From positions 1,674,001 to 1,738,000 of the forward strand of contig MSED01000013.1 of the NCBI GenBank assembly GCA_002099365.1: DNA of 64,000 bases, given 5' to 3'. The notes beneath the pieces are model-generated. The model did not search any database and had not been told where the DNA came from. It saw only the letters and a program-made list of their open reading frames with translations. This DNA comes from Phialophora verrucosa (Eukaryota > Ascomycota > Eurotiomycetes > Chaetothyriales > Herpotrichiellaceae). How positions within the stretch are numbered: the first letter of the stretch is position 1; every line of letters begins with the position of its first letter. This document shows, piece by piece, positions 22,340 through 33,929 of this stretch. The position numbers were made by a program, and so were the translations under genes.

Positions 22340-22924
22340 TCAAGGTCCAAGTAACTGTACTGTACTGTACACTGTAGGCAGTACACAGTAGGCAGGTCAT
22401 TCAAGAATACTCCATACTCCATCGACTCCGAATGGGGTGTCGCTTGTCCGAACGGGTAAGGGGGTAGGCGGGCGAGGCGGGCATAGCTTGTTCTTGTCCC
22501 GTCTGCTGCGCAACTTTGGACCGACAGTAGTTGTTGTAGTAATCAACTAAGACCATGTTCCATACGTGGCTCGGTGCTTGGAAGCCGCGAAACCCAGTGG
22601 GCGTCAGACCCGACCACTGGGGAGGCCTTCTTGTCGTTCGGTACATTTATATATATTATACCTTGGATGCGGACCTCCTTTGAAACACATTCGGTTATAT
22701 ATCTTGCAAGTATATTAGACCGGGAAGAGACGTTCCACGCCCAAAGTCATCATTGTATATCTTACAGTATCTAAGAACGGGAAACCCGCTTCATGTGGCT
22801 TTTCACTTACACATGTCTGGGTCTTATTCCTCTCTATGCATCAACAGGGGCTGTGTCAAACGGGTGACTATTATTAGTCTTGCAGACAATCCCGCACTGA
22901 TACATTACGACATTCGATGCGTCT
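22340..22924. other. Intergenic, convergent 3' ends
   Basis: These 585 bases hold the 3' flanks of the TauD and zinc-cluster genes. A short CTGTACTGTACTGTACA tandem lies at about 22355-22372, just after the TauD stop. Nothing else was seen. Confidence 0.55.
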
Positions 22925-25900
22925 TCAATGGCGAAGATGAGTCTTCATGTGCCGAATGAGACGGTCTCGCCGGTGCTTGGTTTCAAAACGACAGCCCTGC
23001 CAGAGGCAAAAAGGTTGGAATGTCCCCATGGCTCTGCGCCCAACGTGGTCTTCGCAGAGGTGTTTCTAAGACGCCGCTTGTCAGCCAGAGAGGATGTCAA
23101 GGGGGCAACCTGGTAGGTGAAATGGGACGAGGTGGACTCACGTAGAGGGCGGTGGCGGCGTCGAAGCTTGCTCCGCAGGCTTGCCATTTACAGGTGAGCG
23201 CCGCTGCCACATCTCCATCCTCACTTGCATTCTCCCCTTCACCTCCATGGGTCATCGTGGAGCGGGTCTCCTCGTCATCGCTCTGAAAGCCACGATTTCC
23301 CGCAAGCAACCTCAGCTTCCCACCCTCCTCCAGGTCCACCAAGCCTTCAAAGAGCGACATCACCTTCAGCCTTGCCTTCCGGCTCTGCATGAGAAATTGC
23401 AACATGGCCGCTTCTCCAACACAGCTTGTGGCAAGTTTCAGAATCTGGTTTGAAAAGGCATTTGCACTTCGGCCGCATTTGTCCCTCTGCTCCGCGAGTT
23501 CTTGACGTTTCTGCTCTTCCAGCTCCTCCTGCGCCTCCTCGCTCATCTTATCCCACCCTGTCAGTGGGTTGGAAATGATCATTTTCATCACGCGGCGCAG
23601 AGCTCTCGCATCGGCCCTCTCACGGAGCTTGAGAAGGCTTTCCAAGACGGACATTTCGGCGCGTTTCTCGCGGCTGCGTACGGCAAGCTCGTTCGTGGAG
23701 TACTCGTCCGGCTGCTTCTGAGGCACCCCGACTCGCTTGAGGAGTTTGCTGCCGCGCCCGGACATTTCAGAAGTCATGTCCAGGAGCACATCTTGCGGCA
23801 TATTGGCAAAGACCTCGCGGATGGCGGAAGGCACTTCCTCGGGGCGCACCGAGACGGCGTCGGTGATGTCACGGTCCCATGCTGTGTTAGCGTCTGTTGA
23901 GCGTATGGGAGGCAGTCCCGTGTATGAGTAGTGCTCGGCTGCTGAAGTGGAGCGAGTTGTGGGTAGACGGTCATCGCGCCTTCGCGCCTTTCTTCTTGCA
24001 GCCCCCGATGGCCTCCAGGGGCCATCTTCGGAGGATCCGAGTCTTGCGCGTTTCCGTTGTGGTTGTTGGGAGTCCGAGATATCAGACGGTGGCAGAGGCT
24101 CAGACGCTTTACGTTTGTGCGAATGTGATGTCCACCGCCTGTCGGGTGACTTGGACACCTTGGCGATGCTATCTTGGACTGTGGGAGATGGCCTATCGGA
24201 CCTTGTGACCTGGATCATATCCTCCGGGTCTTCTTCGTGCATGATATCACCATCAACTTCATCGTCTGACATGGCGTGAGCGACAGATTGTGTTTCTGAG
24301 TTTGATGGAGCGCCGTCCACAAGCGTTGTGGAAAGGAGAGCAGTTGTGGTCGAGGGTGTAACTGAACAGAAGGAGCCATCGGGTGCTACACCATCATCTC
24401 CGAAGCTCGCGACGTAGCGATCGGAATAGGAACACGTGATGCCTCGTCTTTCACATCTGCGACAGGGAAGCATCTGCATTTTCGTCAGTCAACAACTAGA
24501 ATATCGATCGGAATGCTTGACGCTCTAACGAAACGGATGATGAATGTGAAGAAGACTCACAGCGTCACAGGGGCGGTGGCCCTTTGCACAGCCATTGCAA
24601 AAGACCATCCGTGCCTCGTTGGGGTCGGCATTTTTCACTCGAGCCCTCCTCCCGTCGGAGAAGCCGTGTGCTGAAATCAAAGATATCGTTCGAGAAGTCG
24701 CGGGATCGCCCAAATCTGTAGATGTCCCTTGAATTTCATTCGAACGACTCGCTCTAGGAACATGGCGTCCAGAGTAAGAGCATAGATGACCAATACCTCT
24801 TATTAGGCACCGGTCGCAGGGAAGCATAGAATCGCAAGTGCTATGACAGCTGATGCACTGTTCGCAGAGAACTCTCCTCGTGTCAGATGCGTCAACGTTC
24901 GCCATATATACCTTGGTGGTCCTCCAACCAGTCGGACTAGCAGCAACCGGAGTCTTTTCAGGGGGGAGGTAGATATTTTCGCCTACGAGAGCTGGCTCCA
25001 CGATACTTGACTCAATCTGCCGGATCTCTGGCGGATGGGCTGCGTTTTCTCCTTGAGCTCTCGCCTGGTTTGAGGCTGCTTTGCCGGTGGATTGCTTCTC
25101 TTTGACCGCTGTCTGCACGTTGCTGGGCATTTTCCTAGCGGACGCTGGCCGACGTCTTGACGGCTTAGAATTATTGTCGTAACAGTGCCTCCTGTATTTG
25201 ACACAGGACCGGCAAGGCCGCTTACCGTCACATTTCGACCCGGTCGTGGTACAGTGTCTACATTTCTTGGGCGAGGGAGGCGCAGTGGTGGGGTCGGAAT
25301 TGCAGAGATCCAGATACTTCACAGTGCGGGAGGGCTTGGGAGACGCCCCATGCTGTGCGTTTGAATTGTTTCCAACTGTTGAGTTGAGAAGGACGTCGCT
25401 GAAGACCAAGTCCTTGTTGTGCGAAGTGTGACCGGTCTCGGCTAGGTCGCTAAAGGGCTCTATCCTCCCGGGTGCGTCTACAGATGGCACCAGCTCACTC
25501 CATCCCGTAGCTTGGCTCGGAAGAGGTCCTTCAGGTGTAGCTGACTTGGCATAGCGTGGTGATGGAGTGGTAGAAGATGGTACGTGTCTTGACCGGTCAC
25601 TCGTACGGATCCTCGCACGCGGGAGGCGGACTGAAGGCCACCGGCACTTTGTCTCTCGCAAAGTTGCACACCTGCCACAGATGGGCGTGAGACCATCACA
25701 TCTCCTGTGGTCCCTCAAGCAGCGTTCGCATTCCACATCAATGGCTTCCAAACTCGCGGGCACGTCCAGTTTGCCATCGGCGCTTGGGCTTTCCGCTGGA
25801 TCCAGCTCGATCTGCCTAGCTTGTAGGCCCCCATCAGGTTTATGGCCGTTCGTCGGATCTTTCATGAATCGGTGGAGTAAACTGACGTGCTCATGGTCCC

Positions 25901-26216
25901 CGAATGTCTCTCGATGCTGCTCCTGAAGAATGTCGGTGTCCGTTGGCTCCTCATCCTGTTTATCCAATTCTTCACTCTGAGCGACGATCCTATGCTTGTG
26001 GGGGAGTATGTCGGGTCCGCTTGGGGTGTCTTCCTCTTCATCAGACCCCTCGGAAGAAAGCTCGATGATCTGGGCATGCAGACGAGGAGAAGGACTATCG
26101 GAGGATTGTGAGTCGTAGTCGCGTTGTGAGTCGTGCTCAGAGGCTTCAGAGTCGGATGCTTCCAGATCCGTCCATGTACCATCGCCATAGTTATCGAGAA
26201 ATGGGTTAAATGGCAT
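22925..26216 (-). CDS. Regulator with four Zn2Cys6 clusters and two C2H2 fingers
   Basis: Three exons (26216-24561, 24473-23142, 23065-22925) give 1042 residues. Four complete six-cysteine clusters can be read: C163-C191, C319-C345, C451-C479 and C540-C566, each CX2CX6CX5-6CX2CX6-8C. Clusters 3 and 4 share MLPC-RC, RGI and CSYS-R, so they look like an internal duplication. Intron 1 splits cluster 4 right after Cys-Asp-Ala. The end carries two C2H2 fingers: C980/C985/H998/H1003, itself split by intron 2, and C1016/C1021/H1035/H1039. An acidic head (1-160) and a helical middle (about 770-900, LLKLRERADARALRRV) fill the rest. Zn2Cys6 clusters normally bind DNA singly as dimers; four in one chain is rare. 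Targets and even DNA binding are unproven. I do not recognise a named orthologue. Confidence 0.8.
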
Positions 26217-26610
26217 TTTCTGAGATCTGTCCTATGGTGGTCTTTCCATGCGGCATGCATTGCATCGGACTTTTCGAGCTGGCGTGTCTCCGCGACCTGG
26301 AGAGGAGGAGGGCACTACGGATGCATTCACCGATGCAGCCCGTCTGCTGCGTGTGAAAACGCCGTGGTACACGTAGCGTGGCACGTCTATTAGACGCGGA
26401 GGAGCATGTCGAATCTCGAGCGTGAAGTGTGTCGACGTTCCCCGCGTTGGCAAGGCTGCGCAAGGCTGTTGCTTCACAATGTCGCGCTCGCGCGATAGCG
26501 TGCTCGAGCTTACCTAGGTAGCTTAGGAGTTGCCAGGGTCTACGATATAGTCTTGTGAGTCTATTGCCGCTCTCGCAGCCAGTAGCAAGTCTATACAGAA
26601 GAGCGAGCGC
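26217..26610. other. Intergenic, zinc-cluster gene promoter
   Basis: These 394 bases lie upstream of the zinc-cluster regulator and downstream of the UBX gene, both on the minus strand. GC-rich hexamers are frequent around 26470-26500; no clear motif was found. Confidence 0.5.
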
Positions 26611-28197
26611 TCATTCGTCGTCTGTTTCGTCTTCATCCTCGGTGATGGGCTCAACAATCAGGTTCGCTCCCTTTCCCACCCTCTCACCTATTGAGCCGCC
26701 ATCTTGGAGGTCGTACAACTTTCGAGGCATGGGTGAGACGAGGCGGAACGAGTATTCGTGCTCATAGCCTTCTGGCTCTTTCACATCGTTTTCGTCTTCT
26801 GCTTCCGCCCTCTGGGCCTTGACAACCTCGTAACAGTCCACAAAAGCATAAAGTTCCTCCATCTCAGCCTCGGCGCGGAATTTCCTTATAACCCTCTCGC
26901 CAGATGGCATCCTGATACTTACACGTATTGCGTCGTTGAGATTTGCGGCTGGCTCAGGAGGAAGAGACTGAGCGCGCCACCTCCTCCACTGGTGCATGTC
27001 GCTCTTCTTCTTCTCCGCTAGTCGCGCCTCTTCCTGCGCCTGCTGTTCCGCGCGCCTGGCCGCTTCTTCCTCTTCCCTCCGCCGCCTCGCTCGTTCTCGG
27101 TCCTGGGCTAATGATCTCTCATAAGCGGAATCCTGTTCTCTCCTTAGATTCTGAGTCGCTGTACGCTCGGCTTGCTGGGCCCGTGCGGCGGAGAGGGATG
27201 CTTGATGGGATGTGATTGCTGTCCCCACCTTGGCGACCAACTCGGCTGGAGGCATAGGCCCCAAGGCACGTAGCACTACCGTCATTTGGCCGCCTGACCC
27301 CGGCTCCGACGACTGACAGATCAGCGCTGCGAACGGGAACTTTGTGCACTGTAGATTTGCCGACACTTGGTATGCTTCTGAGTCCCGTACGTTGCCGCCC
27401 CATAATACGAGGTCGGACTCGTGGGAGTTGAGAAAGGATTTGAACTGTGGAGAGAGTAATGTCTCGCGTACATAGGTTGTGTTCTCGTCGTGACTTGGAG
27501 ACAGAAGCACGACCAGGAGGAATTTCAAGTCTTTCTTTGCAGTGTCGAGAGTCAGATTGAAGCCGGACTCTGCGAAAGGCAGGAGGGGTGCGGAGCTCTC
27601 TCCATGTGAGCTCTCATCATTATTGTCGCCATACTCTTCGCTGAACTCGCGGATAAACCTCCTGGCATTCTCTGCGGGGGGAAGAGCTCTTCTCTGGATC
27701 CGTGTCTGCCCCTGCGACTGGTAGAGCAACCGGTGAAAGAGGCGGGAGAGGAACGTAGGCACCAGAAACCCAAATGGTGATAGGATTGTGCTGAAAACCC
27801 GGTAGAGGATGTTGACCGGTGTGAAGATGATGGAGAAGAGGGGTGATGGCCGGTAGGTCTGCTCGGGAACTGTGCCGCTCGTGTCGACTCGATTGACTAT
27901 GTCTTCCGGATCGATACGGGGTGTCCTGAGCGATGGCCGGGTCGCCGCCAGCAGGTTTTCGTATTGTAAATTTGCGGTCTGGCGCGCGGAGGTAGTAGGT
28001 ATTTGCGCCTGTGCTTCCGCAAGTGGATCTGTGGCGGGCTCACCGTCGAAGAAGCGGGCGATGGCAATCTGTACGTTCCACTCACATCGTTGGAGAAGAG
28101 GGATTGCAGCGGCGGGATCTTGGTCGGTGACGGAGGTGTAGGTCTGAAGAGCTTCTTGCTGAGCAGCTGTCAATTGGGAGATGTCCGGAGTCGCCAT
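26611..28197 (-). CDS. UBX-domain protein, FAF2/UBXD8 (Ucp10) type
   Basis: This is a 528-residue single-exon protein. Domains in order: a UBA-like N-terminus (about 5-45, QQEALQTYT and NVQIAIARFFDGEP), a hydrophobic hairpin (about 105-150, LFSIIFTPVNILYRVFSTIL), a thioredoxin-like UAS region (about 200-340), a long charged coiled coil (about 350-420, RERARRRREEEEAARR) and a C-terminal UBX domain (about 430-528, IRVSIRMPSGERVIRKF). This is the layout of FAF2/UBXD8, which inserts in ER or lipid-droplet membrane and recruits Cdc48/p97 for ERAD. The first ATG of the frame is at 28197 (MATPDIS). Divergent from PAN3. Confidence 0.88.
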   Translation of the reverse strand: MATPDISQLTAAQQEALQTYTSVTDQDPAAAIPLLQRCEWNVQIAIARFFDGEPATDPLAEAQAQIPTTSARQTANLQYENLLAATRPSLRTPRIDPEDIVNRVDTSGTVPEQTYRPSPLFSIIFTPVNILYRVFSTILSPFGFLVPTFLSRLFHRLLYQSQGQTRIQRRALPPAENARRFIREFSEEYGDNNDESSHGESSAPLLPFAESGFNLTLDTAKKDLKFLLVVLLSPSHDENTTYVRETLLSPQFKSFLNSHESDLVLWGGNVRDSEAYQVSANLQCTKFPFAALICQSSEPGSGGQMTVVLRALGPMPPAELVAKVGTAITSHQASLSAARAQQAERTATQNLRREQDSAYERSLAQDRERARRRREEEEAARRAEQQAQEEARLAEKKKSDMHQWRRWRAQSLPPEPAANLNDAIRVSIRMPSGERVIRKFRAEAEMEELYAFVDCYEVVKAQRAEAEDENDVKEPEGYEHEYSFRLVSPMPRKLYDLQDGGSIGERVGKGANLIVEPITEDEDETDDE

Positions 28198-28812
28198 ACT
28201 CGAGGGTCTTGTCGAAGGCGAGGGAAACGGCAAGGACGAGAGTCGTGGTTATCGACACGCTAAAATAGACATATCTGCCCCCTCTTGTCTTCCGTTCGAG
28301 TCGTTTGCTTGTCAGGATGCTATCTGTTTAGAAACAACATTTGTGTGGTTGACGACGCGATTCGGGGGAGGACAGGAAGGCGTATGTAATCGAGCGCAGC
28401 TGCAGTTATCCTCCCACTGCATCTCCCTCCCACTTCCACATCAACTCCACGTACTGAGCAGCGGACTCGAAGACAACGGCTTGGAAGAGCTGTCGTGCTC
28501 GGCCCGTCTAATATCTTCACTTCATCTTGCTGTGGGAGACTGTCCCATCTTCTTGTCACCTTTACTCACCGTCCCATTTTGGATATCTCTGTAGAGACAT
28601 GGACATTTCCCTCGCTCACATTCAGCCAGCCGCACCTTGAACCACATAGTATAACACCTGCACCGCTGCAACGGTTTATTTCTACTTCTTCCCGCTTACT
28701 ACTGAAACCTCCCTCTTCCTTGCGCGCCTACACGATGCGTTAGGACCGCAGACCTACCTCTGAGCCCGATGGATCATACCATTGCCATGATTCATCACAG
28801 CCAGTAACGACT
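28198..28812. promoter_or_regulatory. Divergent promoter region UBX gene / PAN3
   Basis: This is a 615-base head-to-head spacer. It is pyrimidine-rich on the plus strand toward PAN3 (28560-28720), as is common before fungal starts. No specific site is assigned. Confidence 0.4.
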
Positions 28813-31111
28813 ATGGCCGCAGTGAGCAAGAATAATGCAGAAGACACAAAGCAGGCTGCTTTGTCCCCCAGAACCAAAGGCAGGGGTATGTCGTCCACGA
28901 TTGACAAAAGGCGTCGCGTTGCTGATGGTTGAGCGACAGAGACTGCTAAGGATACTCTCTGTCGCAATGTCACAATCTACGGAAAATGCCGCTACGAAGA
29001 CAAAGGTACACTGAACCGCTCGGTATGAGGTATGGTACAATGGTGCTCACACGTTGGCGGTGTAGGGTGTGCCTTCAACCACACAATAGAGAAGCCCTCC
29101 TCCGATTCCGGACAGACCGACAAGTATGATCAAGATGCGCTGGCTAGGAATCTCTTTTCTGATCCCTTTAACAGTCAATCCAAGAAGGCGCTTAGTGTCG
29201 ATTCTCCCAGCTTCACACCCTCTTTCCTGTCCCCAAATGGCGCCGCAACTGCAGCAGCGGTGAAGAAACCCCCCGCGGGCATCTCCCCCAAGGCAGCAAG
29301 TGCCGCTCCTTTTATGCCAAAGGCCATCATTTCCAGTAAGCCTAGTCTCATAGTTCACCGAGTCTGTGAGCTTACACCTCGTGGTAGGATCTTCCAACGC
29401 TACTCCGTTGCGTCAAGATGCTAGGACTCCCGATTGGGCCGTGGGTGAGGTCCAGGAATTCGTTCCAAGGCGGGCGCAAGAACCCTCCATGGTAGGCTAC
29501 AGATTTGCGACTTGCATCCCTTGCGGCTAATAAGAGCAGACGAACGAGAACGAAATTCCTGTATCTCATGCTTTCGACACCTTCCAACCTTCCAACCCCT
29601 ACCTTGATCATAGCCTGAACGGAGCTGCTTTCTTCCCGAATGCCAGTGGTTTTCAGCAGCCGGTAAGCAGTTTGGATGATGACGGCTGGCAGCACTCATT
29701 GCGATAATAGGTCCAATATCATCAATACGCGCCGATTGGACATTATAATCCAAATCTCACCCAATATCAACGTACAGTCCATGACCTATTCATCCCCAAC
29801 GATCTGCGAGAGGACATCCAGAAGAAATCTGCGGCTGCACTGCAGACTCTACCCAGTAGGGAGCCACGACTCACGTCCCAGTTCGAGCTGACCATATCTC
29901 TAGATTCACAGTTGCCTAGCCACATCGAAAGCTACCATTCGTTAGTACCCCTCGACACGAATCACAAGAATTCCAATCTCTTGGGTGGCTACACCACGTG
30001 GGTCTACAAGGCTCAATCCAGCGCTAATGGCCATTTCTTTGTCCTTCGGAGAGTCGAAGGCTTCCGCCTAACAAACGAACATGCCATCCGCGCCGGTCAA
30101 GCATGGAAAAACATTGTTAACGCCAATGTTGTCCGCATAGTCGACGTCTTCACGAACCGCGGTTTTGGCGATTCTTCCCTCTTCGTAGTCACTGAATATC
30201 ATCCGCTTTCAAAATCCCTCCTCGAACACTACCACCTGGGTGGCCAAGCATTCAATGCACGCCCGTCTCGGTCCTCCCACGGTAGAGATCAAATCACCGA
30301 GCCTGCACTATGGGCCTACGTCCTCCAGATCGCCTCAGCTCTGAAAGCCATCCATAGCTCGGGTCTGGCTGCACGAGTCCTGGATCCATCCAAGATTCTA
30401 CTCACTGGGAAGAATCGCGTCCGCCTCAACGGATGCGCAGTTTTAGACGTTGTTCAGTTTGAAGCTAACTCTCATACGCCGCTTGCTCAAGCTCAACGTC
30501 AGGACCTCGTTAATTTTGCGTTGGTCATTCTCGCAGTCGGGTCCGGCACGCTTGATGCAGGCCATAACTTCGCCCGCAGCATGGACACCTTCAAGCGCTT
30601 TTTCAAACCCGAGCTACAAAATGCAGTTGTGTGGCTGTACTCCGCAATGCAGAACCAGGAGAAGACCATTGACGGCTTCATCACACTGATCTCAAACCAA
30701 ATGATCACCGCCTTTAATGCAGCTTTGCACGCTGACGACGAACTCTCCTCCCAACTAGCGAGAGAAGTCGAAAACGCACGCCTCTTTCGCCTGATGGCCA
30801 AGTTGAACTTCATCAATGAACGGCCCGAGTACATGAATGATCAAGCCTGGTCCGAGAACGGCGAGCGCTACTTCCTCAAGTTATTCCGCGATTATGTCTT
30901 CCACCAGGTCGATAACCAGGGACGACCTGTGATCGACTTGGGACATACGATATTAACACTAAACAAGTTGGACGCGGGCACGGAGGAGAAACTCATGCTC
31001 GTGAGCAGAGATGAGCAAAGTGTGTTTGTGGTAACATTTCGAGAACTCAAGAAAGGCATCGAGAGCGCGTTTCAGGAGTTAGTTGGCAAGAGGGGCGGGT
31101 TGATGAGATAG
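28813..31111 (+). CDS. PAN3: PAN3, regulatory subunit of the PAN2-PAN3 poly(A) nuclease
   Basis: Seven exons (28813-28885, 28940-29005, 29066-29335, 29388-29491, 29540-29662, 29711-29855, 29904-31111) give 662 residues with the frame preserved at every join. A CCCH zinc finger is at C32-C41-C48-H52 (LCRNVTIYGKCRYEDKGCAF); its last Cys and His lie beyond intron 2. A disordered Ser/Pro region follows. The rest is the PAN3 pseudokinase (GYTTWVYKAQSSANGHFFVL, VVRIVDVFTNRGFGDSS), a coiled coil and the C-terminal knob (QAWSENGERYFLKLFRDYVF). PAN3 dimerises, binds poly(A) through the finger and recruits the PAN2 nuclease for initial deadenylation of mRNA in the cytoplasm. The exon structure is unusually dense at the 5' end. 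Confidence 0.93.
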
Positions 31112-31875
31112 ACTCTCCCACGAGGCAAGCTACGATCAGAGTGGCTGCAACAAAGAAAACAACAGCCTGCTGCAGGGCAGGCTTCGAGGCGGTGGACGAA
31201 CAAGAACGCACGCTTCCCTGGACCTCCATGCTTTCGTTGAAGGTCAAATGCTAGTGGAAGCGGCACAAATACTGAGAGTAGGAAGAAGAGCTGGTCCTAA
31301 AAGCGTGAAACAGGCGGTCACTAGGATGAGGCTGAGGAATGGAGGGCTAGTTATGCTGGAAATTCAGAGCAACTGGAAGAAACCTAGATCAGAGTCGACC
31401 AGACCTGAAAGCAGCAGGAAGCGATTATAGCGAAGGTTGAGGCACAGATCAGAAAAAAAAAATCAGAAAGCAAATTTGCACACATGACCTCAGCTTCTCC
31501 ATCACATGTTGTGTGCTTACCGAGCCTCAAAGCAAGAGCAGAGTGAACAGGAGGATCTCGGTGGGTGTCTTTTCTCGATTCTGATTGAGACTGCTTCCAG
31601 CAATTGTTGCGCGAGTCTAAGTTTGCACGGGCATGCATACTCTGCCATGAATGTTCTCCTGGAGAACTAATGCATGTCGCCAGCGTCGCTCAGTAGAATG
31701 ACGGTCTGCCCTCAAGCTGAATCAGATCTGCCGGAATGCCAATGTCAGACCTCTTATGTCGATACATCTAACTTTTTGCTGGGCTCTGCCACGATCTGCT
31801 GGATGTATGGCAAGGCAAGAGATAGGCAGGTGGACTTCAACCCTTTGCAGAAATCTTGCATTCGAGAATCGCGAT
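31112..31875. other. Intergenic, convergent 3' ends of PAN3 and LSM7
   Basis: There are 764 bases without a supported gene. An A9 run lies near 31455. No other structure was seen. Confidence 0.6.
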
Positions 31876-32443
31876 TTACTCTTCTGCCTGTTGCTGGAAG
31901 GGGTTCTCGATCTCTTCGCTTCCATCGAGGGGGGATATTAGCACGAGCAATGTTCCACGGGCGACTATGAGTCCGAGTAGTCGTGTTGTTTCGTTACCCT
32001 CGTCGTCTGAAGAGAACAGTATCAGTTGAGATCCGTCTCTACATTCACTGGACGGCGACTAAAGCTCTTAATCTTGTGAGACACTCACCTCTCATGGTCT
32101 CCTTGACATCATCCAAAACCAGGTTCATCAACTGATCGTAACCCTTGAGCGTGCCGACAACTGTTTAGTGGATCGAGCGAGTCAGTCCAAAATGTCCCTT
32201 TCTGCCACCTTCAAACACAGAACAGCGCATCGAGAAGGGAAACGTACTCTCTCTCCCACCATTGAACTTGACATTGATCTGCTTGTCGACATACTTTGTC
32301 AAGTCGAGAATATTTTCCTTCTTGGGCTTCTCCTGGGATTGGCTGGACTGTTGTTGGGCACCGCCGCGGCCACCACCTCCGCCACGTCCACCGCCTCTGC
32401 CGCCGCCCCGGCCGCCGCCACGAAAATGCCCTCGCTCGGACAT
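31876..32443 (-). CDS. LSM7: U6 snRNA-associated Sm-like protein LSm7
   Basis: Three exons (32443-32248, 32160-32089, 32006-31876) give 132 residues. The Sm fold reads ILDLTKYVDKQINVKFNGGRE, then VGTLKGYDQLMNLVLDD (Sm1) and LLGLIVARGTLLVLISP (Sm2). The latter contains the ARGT variant of the RG box that lines the RNA-binding channel. LSm7 belongs to the LSm1-7 ring (mRNA decapping) and the LSm2-8 ring (U6 snRNA). The first 30 residues are an RGG/Gly tract absent from the human protein but found in some fungi. Both introns are in standard LSm positions of phase 1. Convergent with PAN3, another mRNA-decay gene; this neighbourhood may be chance. Confidence 0.93.
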
Positions 32444-33929
32444 TTACTTTTCACTCTGGTTTGGCTTGATGGGCGAGACGAACAGGTTGCATGAGTTTGA
32501 AGACGCCGCAATCTCAAAATGGCTAGTGCCAAAATCGGCGCTGTCGTTACTGAAAAGTGTGAGCCGGGCCAGTCAGAACCGGCCGACAGGATATTACGCG
32601 AGGGAGAATTTGTCCGAGTACTCGGTCGTTTGGGCTGTGTGGTCGGAGCTGGATCAAGCCGAACGATTGTGCCTAAGATAACGTGAGAGAGAAAAGAGGT
32701 GGGTGGCAGCTTTCCGCCGAAGTTGGTGCCGGAAGATCATTGGGCGGAGCGCCGCCCTTGACGGCGCACGGGTCTGACCTCTCCACCTCCCACTTCGTTC
32801 CCTGCACCACTCATCTCGGCCTGCCGTCTTTGCCACGAGTCCGCGATGGCGCAGACAGGTGTAGGAACCCACGGCAGCGGAAGTCCTTTCAGACATGAAA
32901 ACCGTATTTGTGCGGGTGGTCAAGATCTAGTCAAAAGCTGAAGGTGCGGTTGAGTTGCTCGGGGCGTTCAGAATCCTTGGGATTCCTTCCTGCGCAGCTC
33001 TGGTCCTTCTCATGCTCATGCTCATCCCCGACGAAGGCGGCTTCCCGCCCACAGCAGTTGGAGGAGACGCAGGGGGATAGTCGCAACTTTTCGACCCCGC
33101 GCCCCAACTTGAACTAAGCAATCACCCATTCACGCTGCGTCTCGCGGCCCTGGTAGACACGCATCTGACTCTGAGGCTGCAATCGGAACGGTAACTGCTG
33201 CTCTTCCCGCGCCCACACTTGCGCTTCGGGGCCGTCCAATTCACGCCCTTAAACCGGCCATGTACGAATCCGCGCGTCCTCTCCCTCCCGAGTGGGCGAA
33301 TGTAACTGGCAGACGGCTCCCTAGCCTTTGCCTAGGCCCAGCGCCATTATCCCCGCGATGCCGCAAGTGACTGTTTTGGCTGCAGTGGCTGCTCTGTGAA
33401 GCTGGCGGGCACGAGCCGGGAGACGTTGCCTTGAGATCCCGAAGTGGTTGGTTGCCGTACCTGTTTCAACAATCCGCTCCTTCGCCGTTGTCTGTGCCTG
33501 CCACCCTGCTCGGTCCTCACCTGCCTTTCGCCTTGGAGCATCTGCTCTCGGTCGCCTCAGCTTTTGGTTCCGCTCATCGGACTCCTCACCTAAACCCGTC
33601 CCCAAGCATTCCCACTCTCGCCTTTCCACCCTTTTCTTCTTACTTCTCATCCCTCCTTCGCTACAAAGTGTGACTACGGCATCGTTTCCATTTCGCTCAC
33701 GGCGCTGCAGCTTGCGAAATAGCTCTGGCCTTCTCGGGTCGACTGTTTCGAGCTGGTCCATCAGCCACCTCCCCACTTTTCCCTCCGTTCACAGCTGGTC
33801 GACCTACGGCCCTGCGAGTCACTTAGCTAAGCAAGCACCGCCCGAGCGCACGACGAGCGACTCGGGCTCCTCACCCTGTTCGCAGGACATCTCTATGTTT
33901 GAGCCGTGCGACCTCAACATCCTCTCACG
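32444..33929. promoter_or_regulatory. Divergent promoter and long leader region
   Basis: There are 1.5 kb between the LSM7 start and the start of the internal-zinc-cluster gene. The part 33440-33930 is strongly pyrimidine-rich on the plus strand, consistent with a long 5' leader carrying several short upstream open frames. No protein family was recognised in it. Confidence 0.45.
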
